The notes: generated by a model from the sequence alone, not told the origin. DNA of 64,000 bases from Hemileia vastatrix (GCA_030280995.1 JASXTE010000008.1:16972212-17036211); one strand, 5' to 3'; shown: positions 34,359 through 47,894, counted from the stretch's first letter. A program made the numbers and translations.

Positions 34359-35534
34359 TGTCAGCCTAGATATCCCTAGGACTGAGTATTTCTTATACTT
34401 AAAATAAGATAACCTTAAGTACATTAAGCTTATATCTTAAAAATAAAGTCAAAACAATAATATATATGATTATATTACATATATATATAATTATTACTCT
34501 ATTATATAAATTATAGTAGTTTCAATAGCTTATTCATAGACTAATAATACTTATTAAGGTTTTAATGGAGTCATAATATACTAATCTTAATTGATTATAT
34601 GTAATTATTGACATACATAAGCTTATATGTATACATAGATCTCATATTCAGTGAAATATGCAGTATATTATGTATATTTAGGTATATAAGTGGGTTTTAG
34701 CCTCTTAATAGCCTATAAACTTTGTTTTTCTACTTATTTTAGGTCTTATGAACGTATCCAGTGGACTTACAATGCCTACAGAAGCATAAACATCTATTTC
34801 AGGCGCATACACTCAGTTTGGACAACTTAATCTGCTTCCTTGGATGGATATTCACGGATTTATGGGTTTGGAGGTCATTTCTGGGTTAATATGGATGCTT
34901 GGGGATGTTATTGGGGGCTTGGACATTTCATTTGCTTCCTTTATATACTTTGGGTTTCATTATATTCTCCTTGGATGAGTTATTTTACCTGTTTCTTTAT
35001 GGTATCCACTTTTATCTGTATTTTCTATTTATGGTATGGGTCTGTGTTATCATTAATTGTGATGGAGGGTCCTTACTGGAGGTCTGAGTGTTGAATCTGC
35101 TTAAAGTGGACTCCATGGGGAGGTGATGGGCCCTCACATCTCTGTAATTTCAGGGGATAGCAGTGACATCATCTGGATTGAGGGTCTGTGCACTCCAGTG
35201 GATTTTGGTATAAGTAAGGGAGGATTTTGACGGTTATTAGACATCACTTACTTACTAAAATTCAAATCAACATTATAAAACAATTAGTATCATTTAGAAA
35301 TATATTATAAAGCCTTTATAAATTGATATTATCTTTATATAAGCTATAAATATATTATATTCATCTATTTTCCACCACTAGCACAAATTTAACTCCAAGT
35401 ATTGTGAGTTTTATTTGAGTATAACTATTTTATTAGTCTTCCCCTGAGTTTTAATCACTAAATCATTTATTAATAAGTAGTAGGACCATTGATAAATACT
35501 ATTAAATCATACTTATATACTAAATACACTGACA
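34359..35534 (+). repeat. 3' LTR of gypsy element 1
   Basis: Starts TGTCAGCCTAGATATCCC and ends ACTGACA. It follows the polypurine tract and matches the 5' LTR in length (1,176 bp). Confidence 0.94.
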
Positions 35535-35539
35535 GTTGT

Positions 35540-35860
35540 TGTCATACTACTATGAGCATTTGTTGCACCACTACAAGTATTTGTTGCACCAATGCAGGCA
35601 CATGTCACTTCAATGTTGCAAATTTTGATTTAGTGTTGCAATCAATGCTCACCTGATGTTACTCAAGTTTTCCAGCTGTGTCAGTTAGTTAGAGCACAAA
35701 ACTATTACTTCTGGGGGCATCTTGAAACTATCTAACTTCAAGGTTCAGATGGTTGTAGGGCAAATAGTGTACACATTGTGGGTTTTATTCCCATAATGAC
35801 CACATTTCATTTATTTGAATTGGCTTTTTATCTTAAATACAATCACATGGGTAACACCTC
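35540..35860 (+). repeat. tRNA-like dispersed repeat, uninterrupted copy
   Basis: Contains TGATGTTACTCAAGTTTTCC, CAGTTAGTTAGAGCAC, an A-box-like GGTTCAGATGG (35,742-35,752) and a degraded B box GGGTTTTATTCCC (35,780-35,792), then a tail ending in ATCACATGGG. It is homologous to the minus-strand copy split between 2,376-2,549 and 9,007-9,180. Gypsy element 1 is inserted at its left edge. Likely a tRNA-derived SINE, but I cannot see a target duplication. Confidence 0.5.
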
Positions 35861-36330
35861 TACTATCAGGATGGCTAGAGTCCCTGCAGGCAAAACTGTT
35901 TCATTTTTACATTTTGAGTGGAAATTTCCCATAATGAAGAATGACACAGTGAGGTAGCCCATGTCATGCGTAAATTATGTGACATGAAATCCTGCAACTA
36001 TCTTGAATTACACTCATCACACACACCACACAACTCAATTAGGCCCCCCTTCAATCTGTAGAGAATGATACCTTTCAGAAACAGAAAAAGGTCTCTGATA
36101 CACTCAGTGGCTACACTATATACTGATGTGAGACTAGCTAAGGGAATCTACCTTGATGTTGGTAGAAAATAAGTATATAATTGTATGTTAAATGGGTCAT
36201 TTCATAATTAATTTCCATATTCAACCACACTATGAAGTATCTTTTACTATTAACCACATTTATTTAATATTAAACCCTGGGAATTTGGCAGTCATTAGGC
36301 AAACCTCAAGTGCTAATTTTCTTGCATGTC
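35861..36330. other. No gene seen
   Basis: Unremarkable sequence between the tRNA-like repeat and the LINE. It could include the LINE 5' untranslated region. Confidence 0.4.
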
Positions 36331-36347
36331 ATTCAATATGATTAATT

Positions 36348-37289
36348 ATGGATCCTGACCAGAGCCATAACATAATGCTTATTAATGTGCCTGATGTGCC
36401 TTATGCGCCACTTCCTAATTTGCCTCCTCAACCTCTGCCTGACTCACCTCCACCCCTAGTCAATGAATCCTCTACCTCACAGTATTCCACCTCTAATCCT
36501 CACATCTCTCAATATGGAGTCCAAGAAGTCACTCAAAATGCTACTATGCTTGCCCCTTTTGCATCTCCTCTCTCACAGGACTCTTATCTTTCCCCCCCTA
36601 CTCTTTCTCTCCTTGTAATCCTCCCCCCTCCCATATTTAATCTAGACCCCACTACAACTCCCCCTCTAACCCTGCCCTCCCCTCAAAGACAAAACCCTTA
36701 CCCAGCCACCAAAAAGTGATGATACTCCTCAACCTCAATGAGATGCCCAAAAGACCCAACTAGTTATTTGGAGGAAGCCAGAAATGAAAATCTAGAGTTG
36801 TTCTTCTTCAAAGATGCTCCAATGTCTTATGGTAGAATCACTCTTACACCTTCCCCAAGAATCCTACCTATCCCCCTTCCCTTGAGAGCCACCACATCCT
36901 CAGAGAATAACTCATTGGAGGCTTCAATCCACAATCCCAACAACTCCTTTTCCAGATTTGGTATGACCAAGGCCCCTCACATTCCCTTCTCTATATCAGT
37001 TGACCCCAACACCCCTGCTTCCTGCATTTTCATACTAGTAGGACTGGAACATGCAAACAATGCATTGGTTTTGGTCTCCTTCCTGAGAAACTTAATAGGC
37101 ACCATCTGTGATCCACCTATGAAAGGGATGTGTATCAACATCCACACAACTAAAATTTCTGACATTAAAGCCCTAGCTCCTGCCCTCTCCACACTTACTT
37201 TCCAATCAGCCTTTTACTCTCCTTCACCTTCTGCCACCCCAGAATTCATGAAGGCAGTGGAAAATAAACTTAATAAAATCTTGTCTTGA
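36348..37289 (+). pseudogene. LINE ORF1
   Basis: Starts MDPDQSHNIMLINVPDVPY with a Pro-rich low-complexity N-terminus. A TGA at 36,717-36,719 interrupts it, and the frame resumes at 36,738. The second part (EARNENLELFFFKDAPMSYG ... FILVGLEHANNALVLVSFLR) is globular but unrecognised. By position it should be the RNA-binding ORF1 protein. Confidence 0.55.
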
Positions 37290-38221
37290 CTCCCCACTAC
37301 TTCAAGCCTTCCACAAGGCCCCACAGGCTCAACTAACCCTTAACCTCAGTGTCCCACTTTTTCTCAAGCTTATTCCTCTGGAATCCACTCACAGAATCAG
37401 CTCTCTTCAGAACACAAGTCATGCCCAGGCCCTCTTAAATTCACAATAAAGAGGTAAAATCTAGTGATGCCAGTCTTGAAAGACCTGCCCAACCCAAAGC
37501 TCCTCTCATTTTTCAACAACCATATTTCCACCAAAAAATTAATAAGTCCTTCCAATAACTCAGCTATATGCTCCAAGGGAGTTATGCACCACAAGTAAAA
37601 TAATTTGAAAATTATCATGTACTTGGTTCATGAGATGTCCATCCTCACCAGCTCATGGAAAAAGTGGATCTCTCAAGGAATGATCTTCAAAATACCAATA
37701 TACCCAGTAATAGCTCACAGTTTTCTACTTACTTTGACCTCAATGATCAAAATTGTATTAGCTATATCATTGAAGAAAACCTCAACTCATTAAAGTCACT
37801 ATACATAATATCAGGGCTTAGACAACCAGAAGCAAGGGCTGGAATGAACCGCTCCTCAGTATCTCTTCACCTTCACAATAAACTAGATTCTGACTCACTT
37901 GTTTTTTCTTTCCCCTCCTCTCTGCTCATCAACAAAGGACATATTAAATGCACTGAAGCAGTGAACCATGAATGGAGCACTTGTTTTCAGTTTTGGGCAA
38001 TGGGTGCTTGTCAATACACTGTTCAAACTTCTTGGGTCATCACAGAACCAAATTGTGAAAGGCACCAAAATTTTCTTCATCAGTTTTTTTATGCTGATTT
38101 GATGCTCTTTGCCATGAGAATCCTCTCAAAAACTCACTTAAAAACCTTCCTACACTACTTGCTAACCCTCTTACCTCCCCCCAATCTTTCACCTACCCCA
38201 CTTTCCATCCTTCCCTCATAG
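37290..38221 (+). pseudogene. Decayed C-terminal part of LINE ORF1 or linker
   Basis: The open stretch 37,655-38,221 includes WSTCFQFWAMGACQY and ITEPNCERHQNFLHQFF. The Cys and His spacing hints at a zinc-binding module, such as many LINE ORF1 proteins have, but I cannot assign it. Several frames are needed to follow it from 37,290. Confidence 0.35.
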
Positions 38222-38227
38222 AAAATA

Positions 38228-41200
38228 ATGAAGAGTAAAACTCTAAAAAAATCTGCCCATTTCCCCATTTTTCAACTGAACTTTCATAGATCTTTCTATG
38301 TGTTTCATTCTTTATTTAATGACCCAATACTGGAAACTTTGACATCCTTGTGTTACATGAGCCATTCTTCTCCCCTTAAAATTTCTCTCCTTCCCTGGCC
38401 AGGGGTTGGAGCCTGATATCTTCTCTCCACTCACCCTCTCCTTCTCATTCTACCCCTATTTGCTGTTGTTTTTATGTTAACAAAAAACTACCTATTCATC
38501 TCTTCACTGCAATATCAAGCCTGTCTCTTGATTTTAACCTTCCCCCTCTTTTTTTGATATGTGCTAACCTATATAATCCTCCTTTATCCTTCTCAAGCTC
38601 CCAATTTATAACCCTATCTTATCACAACTTTTTTAATATCCTCACCTTCCTCTTTTCAGACTCCAATTTGCATCATGACTTATGGGCCAGTCAAACCAAA
38701 CACCACTTTAATCATACCAAGTCCTTATTCTTCATAAACTCCCTCTCTGATCTGAACATTTCTATAGTCTCTCAAGCAGGCATTCTGACCTTTTTCAACA
38801 CCCAGAATTTTACCTCAGTGATTGACCTGATGTTTACAAACCATAAAGCCACTGTAAAGCTGTTTAGTTACATTAAAGAACAAGATGGTCCCTCTCTCAC
38901 CTATCTAACCACACAGCAATCACCATTCAAATCCTCCCTCTCCCTCTCCCCACTCTCCAAAGAAACTCATTCAGAAATTAGCAAAAGCTTGATGAGTCTT
39001 ATATCCATTCTTCTATCTCCTCTCTCCCCCATTTCCCCATCTTCTTCCCCCTCTTCTATTGAATTGGCTTCTAAAAAAGTCAACTCTCATCTTATTTAAA
39101 TAATTGAAAACTTTTTCCTTCTGCAGAAGCCCAGATTTTTGTGTCATGCATGGTGGAATTGCAGTATCTTGGATCCCCTCAAGAAGAACTTCTACCAAGC
39201 CCAGTGCCACATGAGGCTCTCCCCTGCACCACACCTCAAGGCTGAGCTCCTGTCAGTGAGAAAGTTTTTCAGTGCTAATATAAAATATCTTTGTAAACTT
39301 AATTAGAAAGAATATCTCTCTTCACTCAAGCCCTATACCCTCTTCAAACCAGCTAACTACAACTCTCATTTTTCTAACTCTTGGGTCAACCCTTCTCTGT
39401 TGAATCAAGATGAATTACTTATAATTGAAAATTTACTGAAGGCCTGTCTTCTCATTGAGGGAACTTCAGTAGCATCTATTTCTTGTGAACTATTAGATAC
39501 CAAAACTCCTCCCCCTCCTTCACTTGTCCCACCTTCTCCCCCCTTTGTGGTACAGGAGATCACTGGAGTTCTTTTCAACAAAAATAAAGGCAGGGCTCCT
39601 GGCCCAGACAGGATCCCCAACTCCCTCCTTCACTGCAACCCAAAAGCTGTGGCATACATTCTACTCCCTCTCTTCCATAAATTTCTTGAAATTGGACATT
39701 ATACTAACATCTGGAAGACTGTGAGAACAGTCATCATCCCTAAGCAAAATCTCCCAGACTATTCAGTCTCAGGCGCCTACTGTCTCATAGCCCTCCTCAA
39801 TACTATGGGGAGCTACTAGAGGCTTTAATAACCAAACACCTCTCCCATTAGATAGAAATAAAGCACTTGCTCCCTGAAACTCACTATGGAGGCTCTCCAT
39901 TCAGAAGCACATCAAACACTCTTCTTCACCTGACTACCTTGTCTTAAGACCAGTGGAGGAGAGGTAAAGTTGTTGGAGCCCTGTCTCTAGATGTAAAGGG
40001 AGAATTTCCATCAGTTAACAAAACTAGAATGTCCCATATTCTACCATCTCTACTTCTCCCCCATAAACTGGTCTCCCTAGTTGATAATTTTATGGTAGGC
40101 AGGAGAACTAGCATAGCTTTCACTACCTACAAATACCCAGTTTCTTTCTCTCCCAAGGGACTCCCACAAGGATCCCACTTTCTCAACACTTATATGTTAT
40201 CTATAATTATAAGCTCCTAACTCTCCCTTCCCTCTCTCATTCCTCACTTGCACTGGGTTACCTTGATGATGTGGTATACTTATAAAATAGCAAGGATACT
40301 TAGGTGGTGTTAGATGTACTCTTAAAGTTGGGAACAGAAGCAACTACATGGGGAACTAGACATGCTGCATTTTTGACTTTTCCAAGACTAAATTGATACT
40401 TTTAACCAAGAAAAAAAACATTCTAGCTTCACCTACTCCTCTCAAATTTGATGGATTTTTCCATAGCCCTTCTCCTACCCTGAAGTGGCTTGGAGTCCTC
40501 CTTGACGCCCTATTTTAACAAGTTAATAGAAGAAGGTCACCAAGCTTCTGCATCTATCCATTGTTTAGCTTCATCAGGCTGAGGAATTACTCTGAGAAAA
40601 TATAGCATGTTGATAAAATCTTTGGTAAATTCTAGAAAGGATTATGAATCTATCATCTGGCACAATACTAAGAGGAATTTGAGAACTACCCAACTTTTAC
40701 AGGTGGTGGGAAAAAAGCCCTAATAAGAGCCTTAGGCTACTTTCAATCCACACAGGTAAGGCTCCTCTTACATGGCTCACATTCCCTCCCCTTAAATAAG
40801 TGGTTAGACCTTACAATGAACAAAGCATGGGCAATACTCTTCAACATTCCATCCACAAACCCCATGGCCCAACTGGCTAAATCCCTCCCCAAATCACACC
40901 AGCATTAAATACACATATTTTCAAAAACAAATATATCCCCCCACCTTTCCTCCCCTGACTGACTTAGACTCCCTCCATCACTCCCCACTCCCACCTTGTC
41001 TTCACCCTTTTCCTATCTAACTTTGAAAGCTCAAAGGATTTGGCATGTTTCAGGATAAAAAAATTAATCTCATCCAAGCCTTCCTCTTCATAAATGATTT
41101 AAACCAACAGCTCCAAATCACAGTCAGGAAAATTTTCAGATGCTTTTTACCCTGGAAAAAGAATCCCATTTGTGGCTTGACTAGGTGACCAAAAACTCTA

Positions 41201-42022
41201 CTCAGTATTTGAGATGAATATTTTCTGAATATACCTAGGTTTATGCCTCTTTCTCACTAACTTGTTCCAGTTTCTCAAAAACTCATTAGCTCTTTCACTG
41301 ACAACCAAGAAGTTATCAAAAGCTTATCCTCATCATCCCCTTACACCCATAACTATTTTTTCCTCAACTTGACTTCCATTTCTGTTGTTGCAATAAAGAA
41401 ATAAAACCCAGATATAAGTCTCAACCTACAATGGTGCCCAGGACATGTTGAGATCAATGGAAATTAAATGGCCAATCACCTATCTAATGGGTCCCACCCA
41501 ATGGCTTCTATATCTGATTCGCTCTTATCATATCCATCCCCTCCTCCCTGCATTTCAGCCCTAAAATCACAAATTAAGAATTACTCAAAAACATTGCTCC
41601 ACTCTCCCTCTAACAGTGAAACACTGAAAAATCACCAGGTACAATTTAATCCTTCCCAGTATTTCCAGCTATTTTCAAGACTCGCCACAGACCATGGTAC
41701 TGCATTTGTGCAGTTCCATTCATGTTATTCTTCACTGAAACACTACATCATTAGATTTAATGCGGTCTCCTTTCCTCTTTTCATTCTCTGTAACCTTTGT
41801 GCTTCAGAAGCTCCAGAGCACATATTACTATTTTTCCCAGCACATATAGTTGCATACAAAGCCTTGTTTGAATTATCCAAAAAACATAAACTTAATTTCT
41901 CTACCTCAGCAATTTTATCCCCCTCAACAATGACATACTTCTTTTTTTCCTTTCTTATTAACACTAACATATTTCCAAACAATGCTCCTCTCCCAAATGT
42001 TTTTGTAATTTTTTTCCTCTAA
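38228..42022 (+). pseudogene. LINE ORF2: endonuclease, reverse transcriptase, RNase H region
   Basis: Makes the target nick and copies the LINE RNA. The endonuclease begins FPIFQLNFHRSFYVF (about 38,265) and continues to NLHHDLWASQTKHH and a later NFTSVIDLMFT block. The RT starts NKGRAPGPDRIPNSLL (about 39,580), then WKTVRTVIIPK and YCLIALLNTMG. After frame changes come VVGALSLDVKGEFPSVN (first catalytic Asp), LPQGS and GYLDDVVY (YLDD at 40,259-40,270). PTLKWLGVLLD ends the core. The end (41,420-42,022) reads WCPGHVEING and MANHLSNGSHP, the RNase H end, then HYIIRFNAVSFPLFILCNLC. RT catalytic motifs survive but stops are frequent. Confidence 0.82.
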
Positions 42023-42140
42023 ACTCCCTGTGTTTCTTTCATTATTTAATATCTACTATGCTTGTAACTATACTGATTTGTCACTACCTTCATGCCCCAA
42101 GTCAAGTGATATTGTAAGAAATAAATAAAAAAACATTCTA

Positions 42141-44062
42141 AATGAATAACTTGCTACAGAAGAGTATATTACACAGTTGGAAAAAATGGAAACCTGAAAT
42201 TGGGTTCAGTTCACATACTGAATTGATTCAATTCATTATTTGAACTGAACCCAGTGTCTGGTTGCTAATTTTCCCCCTGTGTTAATTCCTCTCAAAGTAT
42301 CACACATGTATTATAATAGATGTTTAATATATATATCATTCTAGGGAAGTTATCTGGAAACAACCTAGATTTCTAATTATAGAAATTCCATAAAAATTAT
42401 ACAACCTTTGGGCATGCACAACCTACTATGTATTTAGAAATGCATAGAATACAACCTACAACATTAGCAGTATCTTTCCCTCCAATTAGTTAGAAGTATC
42501 ATTCCCTCAATAAATTTAGAAGTATCACTTGCTCAGTCTCATTATTCCTCAAAGTTGGTGTTAGAATACCATTATTTTCACTGTAAACATTAGTGTTAGT
42601 GTTATGTTTAGGGTTAGTGCACAAAGATGATTTAATATGGCACAATTTATGTAATACAGTTTGTTATTGAATAAAATATGTATTTTATTTATGTCTAATA
42701 CATTGTTAACAGGCCATAATATGCAAGTATTTACTATAATTAAAAGTTTAGGTTGACACCAGGTAACAATATTGAGGTAATTTCTATAATTAGAAGTTTA
42801 GGTTGCTGCTGGTTAACTTCCCTTATTCTATTCTATTATCAAATTACATAATAGAACTTCTATTATGCATAATAGACTATTATTCTATTTTCAGAGAAAA
42901 TAGATAATAGCTATTCTATTATCTATAATTTTATTAAGCATAATAGATAATAGCTATCTATTGTATATATTTCTATTATTCATATGAAAACAAGATGGAA
43001 TATTCATTTTCAAGCAACACATTGAATGGAAAAGAGCTGAAACAATATTATCTATTGGCTTGTGTTTAATTTGAATATAGGTCTTTGAATAGTAGATAGT
43101 GCAAATAAAAGCCAATTTTTAATAACTGTAATTCAGCTCAGTGTATGTAACAAGTGTAAGATACAGAACTGCTAGAAATTATTTTCTGTTGGTAGCCCTG
43201 TAGTGAAATTCTTTGCCAATAATATTAATATAAGGTAGGTCTTATAAGAATTACATTTTTCTTGGCTCTTAATTACACCTTTTCTTCTGCTTCCTAGATG
43301 ACCTTTTCTTTTTAGCCTCAGTCAGTCATTTGCATCTTAACCAGCTTTCAGAAAAATAATGTGGCCTTCAAGTATTACAAACAGTAATAGTAGGATAATT
43401 CTAACATCTTAAAAACTTCCAATTTTAGCTTTGTATGTACACAATAGCTCATAATAGAATAGCTATTCTATTATAAAATTTGAAAAATAATAGAAAGATT
43501 CATTATGAATAATAAAATAATGTATCTATAATAGATTTGAGATTCTCTCATTCTTCCGTATGTTAAGAGAGCAATTTCTTGTGTGGTTGCTTGGCATATT
43601 TTAGTAATTGAGGTTTGGAATAGGCAGCCATTAGTTTAAAACAATGAAAATGGATAAAGTTTGGTGATGAGTGGTGAGTAAAATAGCTGGAATAAAAATT
43701 GAAAAATGAGGAACTGGGAAGGAGGCAAGTAAGCAATCAGCAAGTGGGATGCAAATTCAAAAAAATGGCAGGTAGGGGGATTACTTAATGACACCAAGTT
43801 AGTCTCTGTAAGTAAAAATACTTATGTATACCCAAAATTTACAGAATTAAATATTTAATGAAGGGTGATAATGCAAAATTGAATGAGTATGTCCTCATTT
43901 TTTGGTAAAGTATGCATACCGACCCAGCTTACAAACATGGTGGTAGATGCTTTAGCTGCACATTATGGTAATACCATAACATCCCCCCACTTTTCTAGAC
44001 AAAAATCACTCTATAATAATAACAAAAAATTTTAACAAGTGAAAAAGAAAGGGAAAATTAAA
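42141..44062. other. No gene seen; AT-rich with palindromic AATAG repeats
   Basis: Two clusters (about 42,826-42,975 and 43,440-43,535) repeat units like AATAGATAATAGCTATTCT, which can fold on themselves. Otherwise AT-rich spacer with no coding signal. Confidence 0.5.
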
Positions 44063-44180
44063 CACCATGCAATATGTGGTGCAGACTTGCTAGCAAGTCT
44101 GTAACCTTGATCCCCAACTCATGTTAAGTTGAGCACACATTGAGTTAGTGATGAAACATATGCAAATAAAGGATGAAACT
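44063..44180 (+). mobile_element. Unpaired CACTA-type left terminus
   Basis: CACCATGCAATATGTGGTGC followed by the GACTTGCTAGCAAGTC palindrome and a GAGCACACATTGAG block, as at the other CACTA-type ends. No right end with a matching 3-bp duplication was found, so this is probably a fragment of another copy. Confidence 0.65.
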
Positions 44181-45589
44181 TCCTTGAATCCCTCTAGAAA
44201 AAAATTGAATCTCAATTCATGATGATTTGACTCCACTTGGAAAGATTTTTAAATATTACTGGAGGTATTATTTTTAGTCAGTATTAATATTACTGAAGCA
44301 GAAACTTCAAATGCAAGATATTTTCTATGTGTAAAGATGTGTGATTTATTTTTCTGGATCATTATCAACATTTCTTCTTGAATTTTATTAAATCAGATAA
44401 AAAGAATTACTTTTAAATACATGTATCTTTTATTTATATATATACATATATACAAGTTGAAAAATATTGAAAGAAATAGTTAAAAACTAAACATGAAGTA
44501 AATTAAAAATATTAAAAAATGTATCCCAGTCAAATTATTGAAAACTGGATGTTTTATGGTAATAAAAATTGACTATTTTAAATATAAATAATGGTGATAT
44601 TATCTTAAACATTAAAAAAAGTATAAAAGGGATTAAATGGAATGTTACAATTCATATAATACAAAAAGTTAATAAATTTCTCATTTTCTCTTTCAAAAAT
44701 ATAAAACTTATTATTTTAAACTGATTTATGAATTATTCACACTATGCAATATGGGGGGCAGACTTTCTAGAAAGTCTGAAACCTTGAAACCCTAATTTAT
44801 ATCTAATTGAGCACACATTGAGGCAATGATGAAACAATCATGAAGAAATATTGAATTTACCTTGAAAATACCTTAAAACTAATTTGGATCTTCATTGAAC
44901 CACAGTTGACTAATAGTTCAAAAAATATTTATACTTGAATTAGAGGATTTGTTGAAGGGATAAAAAAATAAATGAGCCCCACTATCAATCTAATCTTGTG
45001 GCATCATAAGATTTTGAAAAATAATAAATCATTTTCATTTTTTGAATCTAATGAAACTCTAAGATACTTTGAATTATAAGAGATTTCACATACATTTATA
45101 GGGTATTCACCCTATGAATATATAGATAAAACATCCAATATTCTAAGAAACTATTCATTAAGAAATATTTATTGAATTTCTATATTTAATTATATTTTTA
45201 TCAGTAAAAAATTGAGAAATAGATGCCTTTTCTCATTATATCAATCAATATTATTATTTATTTATCCCTTTTCAAAACATTTGTGGAAGTTGAAACACTC
45301 TTTAAAATAATTTAACATTAAATTTAGTCAATGGAACAATTTTTAAGATTGATTTAAATTCCATATTAATATAAGTTAAAACAGGAAATGTGCCAAGTTC
45401 TATTAAAAATATAACTTATCATGATCATCATTATATCAAAAGAATAAAATATCAAGTTTTTATGAGAATAAAATCTATGGTTAATAAATATTGAAAAATA
45501 TTTTTGAGTTTTTTTTGGGATGTTTCATGCCATTATGATTTCAAAGTCTCAAAATATGTTATATAATTTTTGTGCTTACATTGTTTCAA

Positions 45590-46350
45590 AATGTTCCTTA
45601 CAAGTACTTTCCTCCCTGAAACTTCAAATCTCATTCTTCTCCCATCTAAAATTTTCTCCCTCTTACATTTTATTTAAGTCTACCAAGAACTGTCCTATCC
45701 CAAACCCTTATTCCCCCTTCTGCATCCCTAACCATCCCATTACACCCCTCTTCACTTATTTTGCTCCCCTTAACACCCTATTTATTCCCCTTTTCACTAC
45801 TTTCCACCCCAAATTTCTTAATATCACTCCTTTTGCTCCCCTTCTAACCCCTTTTACTCTATATGCAGAAAAGGGGGTGTCTTGGAAAGCCATAGGGGTT
45901 GGATGAGAATTGAAAGGGTGGATTTGGGTGGGGTGGGGAATTTCTGAGGTGAAGAGTGAAAAAATGGGGGTTGAAAGCAAAAGCATTTTAATTAGCTATA
46001 AAAGTAGTGGGGTGGAGTTGAGGCAAAAATAGATAGAGTAAGGTTGAAAGGGGTGGGGTAGGGTAGGGAGAGGCAAGAAAGGAGTGGTGAGGGATAAGTA
46101 TGGTAGCAAAAGGGGTGGAATTGTGTTAAAAGTGAAAATGGAGTTGAGGGGAATGGCAAGGAGGGCTTAAATTTGGATTTTTAAGCTTAGAGGTTGTAGC
46201 AAATGTATTAGGAGGGAAATAAAAGAGTGGGGGGTGGTAATAGAATTAACAGAAATGACAAGGTAGAAAAAGTTGTTTGGAGAGATTGAGAGGTTGTCAA
46301 TTGAGGTAGCAAAAAATGGAGAGTGTACTCTATGCTTTGAACATACATCA
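45590..46350. repeat. Strand-switched C-rich then G-rich block inside the CACTA element
   Basis: About 280 bp of C-rich sequence (units like TTTTGCTCCCCTTAACACCC) is followed from about 45,875 by 450 bp of G-rich sequence (TGAAAGGGTGG, GGGGTGGGGTAGGG). The halves are loosely complementary, making a fuzzy inverted array centred near 45,870. It resembles the array inside Harbinger B in layout. Confidence 0.5.
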
Positions 46351-47633
46351 GAGTCCACACCCTCAATCTACAGCTCTATTCTTCCAATATGAAAAATGAT
46401 TTACAATTATCTTTTATTGATATTTTTGAGCTTAAAGCTATAGTTTTTACATCTTTATTTAATATTTTTTATTTAAAATGCACTTTAAGACTAAAAAAGT
46501 AATATAATAAAATAATTGGTAACAAAATACTATTTTGCTTTTTTACACAAGAATTGACAGTATGCTTTTGATAAGTATACATGATATAAATATATAATAT
46601 AATAGGAAAATTGTAGCAAAAAGTTGAAAACTAAAACAAAACATTTAAAGAAATTTTAAACAATTGAACTTATGTATTTTATAAGTTTATTGTATTTATT
46701 TTTGAATGTAATAGTAAAATATGTTGGTTAGATTAAAAATATCTTTGAATTAAATTAAATAATTCAAGTAAAGTTTGAAGAAGAGATCTATCTACATATA
46801 TAACCATTTAGCTTCATTTTTTATTTTATGATTACTATATATAACTGGATAATTGACTTTAATAACTGAAAATTTAAGAAAATTTAATAATTTACCTGCT
46901 TCAATATATTTACGATAATCTATTCAGTAACAGAAAAAAATTTCTGAGTCCTTTCTTTTACTAGTTTTATTCATTGCAATGACTATATACATTTCCAAAA
47001 AATATTTTTATCATGTGTTTGGTGGAACTTAGATTGAACTCTCAATGCAATCCTGTTTCCAAGTGTGGTTCAAGCTAATTTAAGCCATGAAAAAATTTAT
47101 ACTTTTTCTGAATTTTTATTAAGTATTTTTAAATATAAACATAATTATATTTTTATATCAAAATATTTTTATTAAATACTTTGAAGTTGTGAAAATAAGT
47201 ACAAATTAAGAATAATTTTGATAAAATATCATATTAAAAATAGTTTTAAGTTGATTATATATTATTATGATGTAATTTCTGTCCATATGGAAGATTAAGA
47301 AAATAAATTAAAATTATTTTTATACAACTATATTATATAAAAAAAGGTATCAGTTCTTTTGCTTAGATTTGAAGTACTTCAAAAAAATTTTTTTTGCTTT
47401 AGGTACACAACATATAGAGTCTTCAGAGAATCATATTAATTTTTTAGACTTATACTTCTAAGTTTTAGGGAAGCCTCACAGGATAAAATTGGTGATTTTG
47501 TATAAAAAATAAGTAAATATCTTTTAAATCAATATATATTTCTATAAAAAGTCAAATTTTAATATTTATTTTATGTTTTAAATATGTAATGAAGATTTGA
47601 AATAATGATATTTAAATTAATTTTTATAACAAT

Positions 47634-47894
47634 CACTATGCAATATAGGGGTTCAACTTGCTAGCAAGTCCTCAACCTGAACTGAGATGGAACTCTGATG
47701 GAACTCTGACTGAACTCATACTGAACCCAAACTGAACTCTACTTGAACACCCACCTAAAACTGTTCTTCTGAGTGGTGTTCATTCCTGATTGTATGGTTC
47801 CTTTATCAATATCTCAATGTGTGTTCAATCTGTGGTGAGTTTGGGTCCAAGGTTGCGGACTCGCTAGAAAATCCGCCCCCCATATTGTGTGGTG
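47634..47894. mobile_element. Nonautonomous CACTA-type element, copy 2
   Basis: Closely related to the 259-bp copy at 3,792-4,050, with the same termini, the palindrome GCTAGC core, 11-bp subterminal repeats and internal GAGTGGTGTTCATTCCTGAT. It is flanked by AAT (47,631-47,633 and 47,895-47,897) and inserted in the larger CACTA-type element. Confidence 0.88.

Larger units (their letters stand above)
25952..35534 (+). mobile_element. Full-length chromodomain Ty3/gypsy retrotransposon (element 1)
   Basis: Two 1,176-bp LTRs bracket gag, protease, reverse transcriptase, RNase H, integrase and a C-terminal chromodomain. The 5-bp duplication GTTGT flanks it (25,947-25,951 and 35,535-35,539). The order PR-RT-RH-IN-chromodomain identifies a chromovirus lineage of Ty3/gypsy. 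A purine-rich GGATGAGGGAG immediately precedes the 3' LTR, as expected of a polypurine tract. Stops, frameshifts and a mutated RT active site show it is inactive. Confidence 0.94.
36330..42140 (+). mobile_element. Non-LTR retrotransposon (LINE, Tad/jockey-like)
   Basis: Two coding regions in order: a Pro/Ser-rich ORF1 from 36,348, then an ORF2 with apurinic endonuclease, reverse transcriptase and RNase H-like parts ending at 42,022. An A-rich tail (AAGAAATAAATAAAAAAAC, about 42,113-42,132) follows. C-rich codon use on the plus strand sets the whole block apart from its AT-rich neighbours and helps fix its limits. The exact 5' end and target duplication are not resolved. Confidence 0.82.

Noticed and set aside
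42600..42625. A telomere-like TTTAGGGTTAG
   Set aside because: Only one and a half units, with no array. It is accidental.
45520..45906. A 128-codon open frame in the CACTA-type element
   Set aside because: Low-complexity, produced by a C-rich strand. No family resemblance.
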